A DNA stretch of 8,795 nt from an uncultured Clostridia bacterium. Lineage in GTDB: Bacteria > Bacillota > Clostridia > Christensenellales > UBA1242. The DNA is taken from positions 1-8,795 of the forward strand of contig CANBAX010000033.1 of assembly GCA_947366645.1 (NCBI GenBank). Reading direction: 5' to 3'. The position numbers were made by a program, and so were the translations under genes. The notes under the pieces are model-generated. The model worked only from the letters and a program-made list of their open reading frames with translations. It did not search any database and was not told the origin of the DNA. Shown here piece after piece: positions 1 through 5,698 of this stretch (within the stretch, counting starts at the first letter, position 1; each line of letters begins with the position of its first letter).

Positions 1-62
1 GATTTGAACCAACGACCTTCGGGTTATGAGCCCGACGAGCTTCCGAGCTGCTCTACCCCGCG
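1..62 (-). tRNA. Initiator tRNA-fMet (CAT anticodon), 3' end cut by window edge
   Basis: The minus strand from 62 to 1 folds as a tRNA that starts with CGCGGGG. The D stem is GAGC (53-50) with GCTC (40-37). The anticodon stem is TCGGG (35-31) with CCCGA (23-19), and the anticodon CAT lies at 28-26 in the loop CTCATAA. Three consecutive G:C pairs next to the anticodon loop and a C at position 1 are hallmarks of the bacterial initiator tRNA rather than elongator tRNA-Met or tRNA-Ile2. The T arm begins at GTTGG (13-9) followed by TTCAAAT. About 15 nucleotides (rest of the T stem, 3' acceptor strand, discriminator and CCA) lie outside the window. The C1-A72 mismatch therefore cannot be checked, nor can it be seen whether CCA is encoded. 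The gene has its own promoter just upstream. Confidence 0.96.
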
Positions 63-77
63 TCACGATGCTTTAAT

Positions 78-106
78 AGTATATGCTGTAAAATAAAAAA
101 AGTCAA
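78..106 (-). promoter_or_regulatory. Sigma-A-type promoter of tRNA-fMet
   Basis: On the minus strand, TTGACT (106-101) and TATACT (83-78) are separated by exactly 17 bases. Each differs from the sigma-A consensus at one position. The predicted start is near 71, leaving a leader of about 8-9 bases before the tRNA 5' end at 62, which RNase P would remove. The -35 box lies within the 3' arm of the upstream terminator hairpin, and the terminator's T tract forms the first part of the promoter spacer. Confidence 0.85.
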
Positions 107-125
107 GACAATTCTTGAACTTTTT
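90..125 (-). terminator. Intrinsic terminator after the small membrane protein gene
   Basis: Read on the minus strand, AAAAAG (125-120), a bulged T (119) and TCAAGA (118-113) form the 5' arm. The loop is ATTG (112-109). TCTTGA (108-103) and CTTTTT (102-97) form the 3' arm, followed by TTATTTT. This is a 12-pair stem with one bulge and a T-rich tail, starting about 10 bases after the TAA of the membrane protein gene. The plus strand also carries a T run after the stem, but no plus-strand gene here needs terminating. Confidence 0.82.
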
Positions 126-134
126 AAATTTTTT

Positions 135-803
135 TTAAATCATAAAGTAAATTGACATAGCAAAGCCTATAAGGGCTAAAATACGAGTTGTACGGGCAAT
201 ATAAGGCATAACCTTATCTTCTTTCATAAATGTACTAAACACAAGATTAAACAGCATTAAAAAGGCTGAAATGAAATATATAATTTTGGTGCCTAATGCA
301 AGGTTTGATAATAGTAAGATTATACCTTGTCCAAGTACAAGTCCACCGATAGCGAGATTTGCGATAAGAATTATACTTTCAATTAAATTGAGTTTTTTAA
401 ATATAAGTGAGATGCAAGCGATTAATAAGCCGAGGAATAACCCCATTAAAAGTCCCCAAACATTAAAGGAAACAACTATAATCCCCGCAACTGCAAATAA
501 TATTAAAGGAAGTAAGTTTCCAAGCCCTCTCACAAGTGAAACGGAGTTTGTTTTTTCTTGTTTTGCACATTTGAATGTTTCTAGGGCGATTATAATGGCA
601 AGGGCGAGTGTTATAAATAATGTATAGCCACCAAAGGAGGAGGCGAGATTCGCACTGATTAAAGCAAGAAACAGGCAGGCGGTAGGGGCGAGGGCTTTAA
701 AAGTGAAATGCAAAATATTTGTGGAAGAAGGAAACGCCACATAAAGTCCGCCAAGTATTAAGGTTACACCTAGTATACAAAAAAAGGTTATAAGTAATAA
801 CAT
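135..803 (-). CDS. Polytopic membrane protein, possibly a divergent YhhN/TMEM86 (lysoplasmalogenase-like) relative
   Basis: This 222-residue, very hydrophobic protein has about eight predicted membrane segments, near residues 4-24, 36-52, 58-76, 95-113, 115-135, 142-166, 172-191 and 205-221. Length, segment number, the FKALAP sequence at the start of the second segment and the layout of the last two helices recall the YhhN/TMEM86 family, whose members include lysoplasmalogenases that cleave vinyl-ether lysolipids. The acidic residues usual in that family's membrane motifs (GD and SD) are not visible, so the assignment is tentative and enzymatic activity is doubtful. The ATG at 803 is the only start before an upstream in-frame TAA that leaves the first helix intact. 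Its Shine-Dalgarno is poor: only an AGG 13 bases away. The gene stands between two intrinsic terminators, so it is probably a separate transcription unit. Confidence 0.85.
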   Translation of the reverse strand: MLLLITFFCILGVTLILGGLYVAFPSSTNILHFTFKALAPTACLFLALISANLASSFGGYTLFITLALAIIIALETFKCAKQEKTNSVSLVRGLGNLLPLILFAVAGIIVVSFNVWGLLMGLFLGLLIACISLIFKKLNLIESIILIANLAIGGLVLGQGIILLLSNLALGTKIIYFISAFLMLFNLVFSTFMKEDKVMPYIARTTRILALIGFAMSIYFMI

Positions 804-835
804 AATTATATTTTAACCTAAAATTATAAAATATC

Positions 836-867
836 AAAATAAAAAAGATAGGTTTTTCCTATCTTTT
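836..867 (-). terminator. Intrinsic terminator at the end of the large operon
   Basis: On the minus strand, AAAAGATAGG (867-858) pairs perfectly with CCTATCTTTT (852-843) across an AAAAA loop, followed by TTATTTT (842-836). The 5' arm takes in two bases of the synthetase TAA stop codon (868-866). The G:C content of the stem is low (three G:C pairs), but perfect pairing and the T-rich tail make minus-strand termination likely. The plus-strand reading lacks a downstream T run. Confidence 0.85.
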
Positions 868-2854
868 AATTATTGGTTGCCAGTGCGTCAAGTTGCGACT
901 GATGTTTTTTAAAGAAATCTTCTTTTTCTTTTAATTCTGTGAATTCATGGTTTTCAGGATTTGAAATAAAGAAATATATATCTTCAAAAATGTAATCCCA
1001 GTCGTAAAGATTTTCGTTAAGCCCCATATACCCGCGTACCTTTTCTGTACCAACAGGCGCGATAGGGTGAAGGAGTATGTTTGCCACCTTAATCATTTCG
1101 CAGGTGTTGACGATAAGACTTGCTTTCTTCTCTTGGGTGTCGGCATTATTAATTTCTTTTACCCAATATTTATTGATGTTTCTAACAAACACATCAAGAA
1201 CATTTATCACTTGATGGAACTTTTTGTCATACATAAAGCGTTCATAGTCAAGTATTACTTTCTTGCACTGCGACTTAATATCTTCACTAATCTCGCAATG
1301 TGGTAATTTACTATTAAATTCTTTTTGTAGTGAATAGAATACCGTTCTAAGTATTCTATTGTATACATTTGTAAGAAGGTTGCCTTCTTTAAGGACTGGG
1401 TCAAGAGTGTCATTGTCGGCATCAGGGTCAAAGCATTTTGGCGAAAAACTTATGTTGTTGTTTCCAAGGTTCATGCCAAGCACGTGCATACGGAACTGGT
1501 CTGGCGTGTAATGATTAAGAAGTTCCCTTGCAGAAGGCGGCTTCATTTTGCCAGACGAACTTGCCTTTGAGTTCATATACAAAAGAGATTTTATAGGAAC
1601 TATCTTAGTGGTTTGAAGTTCGCCTTCAGGTGCAGGGTAAACGGCATTTTTGCCTTGGCAACTAAGCCAAATCGCTTGCTGTGCGGGTCCATAGAAATAC
1701 ATATTGTCTTCGCCAATAAACTGGTAGACTTCCGCGTCACGGCAACACCAATACTTTTTCCATTCCTCAGAATTTGCACCAATATTTTTTAAATAGGTTT
1801 TACAGAAAGAAATTGGCGCCCAAAGGCTTTCTGGCCATACATAGAAGGTGCGGTCAGTAAGGTTATCAAGGGTAGGGCAAGGTACACCCCATTCAAGGTC
1901 GCCGGTAAGGCGGAAAGGAGTAAGTGTTTTACCAGTACGGTATCTTATTCCGTTTGCCGAAAGTACTTCGCAGGCTTTTTCACGGTCAGAAAGTTTATCA
2001 AATACCATTGTGAAACTTGGTGCGGTTTCTTTGCCAGTGATTTCGTAATTTGGCAAAGAAAGCGTTTTAATTTTACTCTCATATTCTCGCTTAACATATA
2101 TCTCGGGCTTTTTAAAAAACTCTTTTATTTCTTTTACCATAAATGAACTAGTATCGCTTTTCTTTGAAAGGTCGTCTATCCATGCGTTTAAAACTTCAAG
2201 ACAGTCCTCTAAATTGAAATACCAGTTTTCAATTTTTTTAAGTATAGGCTTTTCACCACTTAAAGTGCTTATAGGTTCAATTAAATCTTGTGGGAGATAC
2301 TGATGACCGAGGTCACATTCGTCAGCATAACCTTTTTCACTTTGACAGCCTTCAATAGGGCATTTGCCAACCACCTGCCTGCCATTCAAAAACTGCCCGC
2401 ACTTTTCATCGTAAAACTGCCACGAGGACTGCTTAGAAAGTTTTCCGGCTTTGTGAAGGCTAGTAATGAAAGTTTCACTCTCTTTTTCATGTATAGCCTT
2501 GCTTTCTCCAAAAGCAGAAGCACCAAAGTAATTAAACGCCACATTAAAAAGCTTAAAGGTTTCGTCTTGGTCGTCATGGTTTCTAGTCACGAAATCGTAA
2601 ATAGTTTTATCATGTATTTCGCCACTTAAAGATAGTTTGCGAAAAGACTCCACAGCAGGGGAGCCATAGCAGTCGGTGCCGGATACAAAAATTACATTTT
2701 CTTTTCCAATTCTATCTCGCATAAATCGGGCAAAAGTATCAGCCCTCACCATAAGTGCAAGGTGGCCGAAATGGAGGGATTTATTTCCATATGGCATACC
2801 CCCTGTAATCACTGCTTTTTTAGGGAAATTTGGTCTTGGTCGTTCAAAATTCAT
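866..2854 (-). CDS. metG: Divergent methionyl-tRNA synthetase (class I aaRS)
   Basis: This 662-residue class I aminoacyl-tRNA synthetase would charge tRNA-Met with methionine in the cytoplasm. Visible MetRS features in order are the HIGH motif as HFGH (28-31), SGTDCYG (58-64) for the usual TGTDEHG, and a zinc-knuckle candidate C165/C170/C180/H184. Then come DLEWGVPCP (319-327), YVWPESLWAP (338-347) for YVWxDAxxGY, and FIGEDN (379-384) for FIGKDI. NLLTNVYNR (492-500) and LLHPIAPVGTEKV (594-606) mark the helical anticodon-binding domain. The KMSKS loop reads KASSS (430-434), lacking its second lysine. About 45 extra residues (roughly 268-314) precede DLEWG. There is no C-terminal EMAPII-like tRNA-binding domain: the length near that of B. 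subtilis MetRS comes from the core. The start is supported by AAGGAG five bases upstream, overlapping the sigH stop. It may be a paralogue; a canonical MetRS could exist elsewhere. Confidence 0.85.
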   Translation of the reverse strand: MNFERPRPNFPKKAVITGGMPYGNKSLHFGHLALMVRADTFARFMRDRIGKENVIFVSGTDCYGSPAVESFRKLSLSGEIHDKTIYDFVTRNHDDQDETFKLFNVAFNYFGASAFGESKAIHEKESETFITSLHKAGKLSKQSSWQFYDEKCGQFLNGRQVVGKCPIEGCQSEKGYADECDLGHQYLPQDLIEPISTLSGEKPILKKIENWYFNLEDCLEVLNAWIDDLSKKSDTSSFMVKEIKEFFKKPEIYVKREYESKIKTLSLPNYEITGKETAPSFTMVFDKLSDREKACEVLSANGIRYRTGKTLTPFRLTGDLEWGVPCPTLDNLTDRTFYVWPESLWAPISFCKTYLKNIGANSEEWKKYWCCRDAEVYQFIGEDNMYFYGPAQQAIWLSCQGKNAVYPAPEGELQTTKIVPIKSLLYMNSKASSSGKMKPPSARELLNHYTPDQFRMHVLGMNLGNNNISFSPKCFDPDADNDTLDPVLKEGNLLTNVYNRILRTVFYSLQKEFNSKLPHCEISEDIKSQCKKVILDYERFMYDKKFHQVINVLDVFVRNINKYWVKEINNADTQEKKASLIVNTCEMIKVANILLHPIAPVGTEKVRGYMGLNENLYDWDYIFEDIYFFISNPENHEFTELKEKEDFFKKHQSQLDALATNN

Positions 2855-2859
2855 AGTTT

Positions 2860-2866
2860 CTCCTTA
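2860..2866 (-). promoter_or_regulatory. Ribosome binding site of the synthetase gene overlapping the sigH stop codon
   Basis: The minus strand reads TAAGGAG, then AAACT, then ATG. The sigH stop TAA (2866-2864) supplies the first bases of the AAGGAG Shine-Dalgarno, five bases before the synthetase start. This fixes the synthetase start codon and suggests that its translation is coupled to that of sigH. Confidence 0.85.
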
Positions 2867-3451
2867 TTCTGCTTTCTTTAAAAAATTGAGTTTGTTTTTA
2901 ATCCTAGAAAGTGCATTATCTATACTTTTTTTGCTAATTTCACCAATTTCAGAGATTTCGTTATAACTATAACCCTTTAAATATAGCGATAGCACTTTTA
3001 TTTCCAAATTTGAAAGGTTTTCATTGATTTTCTTTTTAAGTTCTTTTATATTCTCATTTGCTAAAATCGTGTCATCTGGCGAAGGTAACTGTGAAGGCAA
3101 AATAATTTCATTTTTATCCATATCGTCTTCATTATCTTCAAGTTCATATATTGGAAGGGCGGAGGATAGTAGCATATTTTTTTGAGAACTTGCCTTTCTA
3201 ATTGCGGTCTGAATTTGATGCTTGATACAAATATGTGCAAAAGTTTTGAATGAAGCTTTTTCACCGCTGAAACTTAGTATCGCTTTGTATAAGCCAATCA
3301 TGCCTTCTTGAACGATATCTTCCATATCTCCACCGATAAGAAAATAACTTCTTGCAAGCATATTTACTGTGCTTTTGTATTTAGTTAAAAGTTCATTCAT
3401 TGCCTCTTCTTCGCCATTTTTGGCTTTAAGCGCAAGAAGTTCGTCTGTCAT
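2864..3451 (-). CDS. sigH: RNA polymerase sigma-H factor (stationary phase / sporulation initiation type)
   Basis: This 195-residue sigma-70 family factor closely resembles Bacillus sigma-H. Region 2 (about 23-90) contains ARSYFLIGGDMEDIVQEGMIGLYKAI (33-58), which matches the sigma-H core-binding and -10 recognition helix almost residue for residue, then ASFKTFAHICIKHQIQTAI. Region 4 (about 140-192) contains NLEIKVLSLYLKGYSYNEIS and KKSIDNALSRIKNKL, the -35-binding helix-turn-helix. The acidic linker at 104-117 is typical of a non-conserved spacer. It is slightly shorter than the B. subtilis protein (about 218) at both ends. In Bacillus, sigma-H directs post-exponential and early sporulation genes; in non-sporulating relatives it can control competence or other stress genes. 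The start is set by a perfect GGAGG four bases upstream, the strongest ribosome binding site inside the operon. The gene lies 15 bases after rlmB and 9 before the synthetase gene. Confidence 0.94.
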   Translation of the reverse strand: MTDELLALKAKNGEEEAMNELLTKYKSTVNMLARSYFLIGGDMEDIVQEGMIGLYKAILSFSGEKASFKTFAHICIKHQIQTAIRKASSQKNMLLSSALPIYELEDNEDDMDKNEIILPSQLPSPDDTILANENIKELKKKINENLSNLEIKVLSLYLKGYSYNEISEIGEISKKSIDNALSRIKNKLNFLKKAE

Positions 3452-3466
3452 ATCTCCTCCTTTTGT

Positions 3467-4189
3467 TTATTTTAAACGCTGTCTTAAAATTTCAAAAATT
3501 ACCGTGCCGCATGCTACGCTTGCGTTAAGCGAGTTGACGCTGCCTTTAAGTGGCAATGTAATAATTCCGTCGCAGTAAGAGCGAATAGACTGCTTCACAC
3601 CTTTGCCTTCACTGCCAATTATTACTGCGATAGGAAGGTTTAAGTTTTTGTCATATATGTTTTCCCCGCCGGTTTCAGCCACAAAAACCCATACTTCGTT
3701 TGATTTGAGATAATCAATACTGTCTTTTAGGTTGGTTACTTTAGCGATAAGCATATTAGATATTGCACCAGTGCTTGTGCGGATTACCGTTTCGTTCACT
3801 TGGCAGGCACGATTTTTAGGTATGATAATTCCATGTACCCCCGCACATTCACAGGAACGGATTATCGCTCCAAAATTGTGTGGGTCCTCTATTCCATCAA
3901 GTAGGACAATAAATGGTTTTTCATTCTTTTCCTTTGCTCTTTTAAGTATGTTCTCTACTTCACAGTACTGAAAATCCACTGCGTCGGCAATATAACCTTG
4001 GTGATGCTGAGTTTGACTTTTCTTATCAAGTACATGTTTTGGTAGGAATTCCACCTTAATCTTTTTTTGATAGGCTAGATTAATAATTTCATCTTTTCTA
4101 TGCTCTAAATTTTTGTCTACCATTAATTTGTTCACTGTAAGAGTGCCACCTAGTGCCTCTCTCACGGCGTTTTTGCCTTCAATTAACAT
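3467..4189 (-). CDS. rlmB: 23S rRNA 2'-O-ribose methyltransferase, TrmH/RlmB family
   Basis: This 240-residue SPOUT methyltransferase has a small N-terminal RNA-binding domain (about 1-75, starting MLIEGKNAVREAL) and a C-terminal knotted SAM-binding domain. Motif 1 is NFGAIIRSCECAG (105-117) with the catalytic arginine R111. Motif 2 is IIGSEGKGV (190-198) with E194. Motif 3 is LPLKGSVNSLNASVA (212-226), which forms the trefoil knot and cofactor pocket. RlmB-type enzymes 2'-O-methylate a guanosine in 23S rRNA domain V (G2251 in E. coli); the exact target here is inferred. Length matches the family. The ATG at 4189 gives the canonical N terminus and follows AAAGGAA just after the mrnC stop (12-base gap). 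Its position between mrnC and sigH matches the Bacillota arrangement, except that yacP, normally between rlmB and sigH, is missing. Confidence 0.94.
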   Translation of the reverse strand: MLIEGKNAVREALGGTLTVNKLMVDKNLEHRKDEIINLAYQKKIKVEFLPKHVLDKKSQTQHHQGYIADAVDFQYCEVENILKRAKEKNEKPFIVLLDGIEDPHNFGAIIRSCECAGVHGIIIPKNRACQVNETVIRTSTGAISNMLIAKVTNLKDSIDYLKSNEVWVFVAETGGENIYDKNLNLPIAVIIGSEGKGVKQSIRSYCDGIITLPLKGSVNSLNASVACGTVIFEILRQRLK

Positions 4190-4201
4190 ATCTTGTTTCC
4201 T

Positions 4202-4591
4202 TTATTCTATAATTGAAATTTTTAAAATTTCATTTAGTCTTTTTTCATTTTCGCTTAAGTATAAAAAGCCGATAAGGGCTTCAAACATGGTTGCATGGGT
4301 GTAGTCAGCATTGCTTGCATTTTTTGCTTGATGTTTGGGTTTTGCATTTCTTGCTCTTTTTACAATTTCAAGTTCTTCTTCTGATAGAGAGGACATAAGT
4401 TTTTCAAGTACTCTTGCTTGATGCTGCGCTTTGCAATATTTTGAAGCAAGGGTGTGATAGTTGTTCATTTTCCCTTCATAAGTTTTTAATACTTCTTCAC
4501 GGACAAACTGAGTATGTACACTATCGCCAATAAAGGCTAGTGAAAGTAGGTTGGAGGTTAAAAGTTTATTTAAAAGTTCTTTTTTACTCAT
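4202..4591 (-). CDS. mrnC: Mini-RNase III, 23S rRNA maturation nuclease
   Basis: This 129-residue protein consists of an RNase III catalytic domain without a double-stranded-RNA-binding domain, as in B. subtilis Mini-III. LAFIGDSVHTQFVR (18-31) carries the catalytic D23, the same number as the essential aspartate in B. subtilis. VKRARNAKPKHQAKNASNADY (77-97) is the family-specific basic segment, and FEALIGFLYL (103-112) holds the second metal-ligand glutamate, E104. In Bacillus the homodimer trims the double-stranded ends of 23S pre-rRNA with help from ribosomal protein L3. The start follows ychF by six bases, and the ychF TAG provides the AGG of the weak Shine-Dalgarno, so translation is probably coupled to ychF. 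Family members run about 125-145 residues, so the gene appears complete. Confidence 0.93.
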   Translation of the reverse strand: MSKKELLNKLLTSNLLSLAFIGDSVHTQFVREEVLKTYEGKMNNYHTLASKYCKAQHQARVLEKLMSSLSEEELEIVKRARNAKPKHQAKNASNADYTHATMFEALIGFLYLSENEKRLNEILKISIIE

Positions 4592-4597
4592 ATTAAC

Positions 4598-5686
4598 CTA
4601 CACGTTAAAGCGGAAAAGTACAACATCACCATCATGAATAACATATTCTTTTCCTTCTATTCTAACTTTTCCTTTTTCTTTGGCTTTTAAGAATGTTCCG
4701 GCATCTATAAGGTCGTCATAAGAAACTATTTCCGCCTTTATAAAACCTTTTTCAAAGTCACTGTGTATTTTCCCTGCGGCTTGAGGTGCTTTAGTGCCTT
4801 TTTTAATGGTCCACGCTCTAACCTCTTTTTCGCCAGCAGTGAGATAACTCATAAGTCCAAGCATATCATAACTTGTGGCTACAAGTTTTTCAAGCCCACT
4901 TTCTTTTATTCCAAGTTCCTCTTTAAAAAGTTCTCTTTCGTCTTGTGAAAGCCCGATAAGTTCCTCTTCTATCTTTGCGCAAAGAGATATAACTTTTGCG
5001 CCTTCTTTTTCAGCATATTTTTTAACTTCATTTACATATTCATTGTCGCCGTCAAGGTCATTTTCTCCCACATTTGCAACATAAATCACAGGTTTAGATG
5101 TTATAAGTTGTAAAGTTTTTAGATAATCTAATTCCTCTTCATCAAAAGTCATACTTCTTACAAGCTGTTCATTTTCAAGCGTTTGTTTTATTCTGCCTAG
5201 AAGGTTGACGCCGGCAATTAAACTTTTGTCACCAGTCTTGATAAGCTTTCCATCTTTTTCATACTTTTTTGTTACCATTTCAAGGTCGGCGAGTATAAGT
5301 TCAAGATTAATTATATTTATATCGCGAAGAGGATTTACACTTCCGCTCACATGAATAATGTTGTCATTGTCAAAGCATCGTACCACATGTACGATAGCAT
5401 CAACTTCACGAATATGGCTTAGGAATTTATTTCCTAAGCCTTCTCCATGACTTGCCCCCGCAACCAAACCTGCAATATCCACAAATTCTATAGTTGCCGG
5501 TGTTATCTTCTGGGTATTATAAAGTTTTCCTAAAACTTCCAAACGTCGGTCTGGCACATCTACAATTCCCACATTTGGCTCAATGGTACAAAATGGATAA
5601 TTTGCACTCTCGGCTCCAGCTTCGGTAATTGCGTTAAATAGGGTGCTTTTCCCAACATTAGGCAGTCCTACTACTCCTATTTTCAT
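4598..5686 (-). CDS. ychF: Ribosome-associated Obg-family ATPase YchF/Ola1
   Basis: This 362-residue protein is full length for the family (about 363-366). The P loop GLPNVGKST lies at 7-15 and switch II DIAGL at 70-74, followed by SHGEGLGNKFL (79-89). The G4 motif is NVGE (205-208), the NxxE form that favours ATP over GTP. The hydrophobic residue after DIAG, in place of a catalytic glutamine, places it among the HAS-NTPases. A helical arm spans about 130-200 and a C-terminal TGS domain about 280-361. YchF binds the ribosome and is linked to translation control and oxidative-stress response; its exact role is unsettled. The start at 5686 gives the canonical MKIGVVGLPN and is preceded by AAGGAAG directly after the TAA of the upstream gene (12-base gap). 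In this cluster it occupies the side where Bacillus has cysS. Confidence 0.96.
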   Translation of the reverse strand: MKIGVVGLPNVGKSTLFNAITEAGAESANYPFCTIEPNVGIVDVPDRRLEVLGKLYNTQKITPATIEFVDIAGLVAGASHGEGLGNKFLSHIREVDAIVHVVRCFDNDNIIHVSGSVNPLRDINIINLELILADLEMVTKKYEKDGKLIKTGDKSLIAGVNLLGRIKQTLENEQLVRSMTFDEEELDYLKTLQLITSKPVIYVANVGENDLDGDNEYVNEVKKYAEKEGAKVISLCAKIEEELIGLSQDERELFKEELGIKESGLEKLVATSYDMLGLMSYLTAGEKEVRAWTIKKGTKAPQAAGKIHSDFEKGFIKAEIVSYDDLIDAGTFLKAKEKGKVRIEGKEYVIHDGDVVLFRFNV

Positions 5687-5698
5687 AATATCTTCCTT

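Noticed and set aside
271..627. A 118-codon plus-strand frame opposite the membrane protein gene, and similar ones near 2288-2629, 5784-6143 and 6171-6527
   Set aside because: All are antisense shadows of genes with family motifs or strong ribosome binding sites, and none has a coherent protein sequence or conserved motif.
3104..3143. The acidic stretch between regions 2 and 4 of sigma-H as an insertion or new domain
   Set aside because: The linker between sigma regions 2 and 4 is variable across the family, and the total length is below that of the B. subtilis protein, so no insertion is needed.
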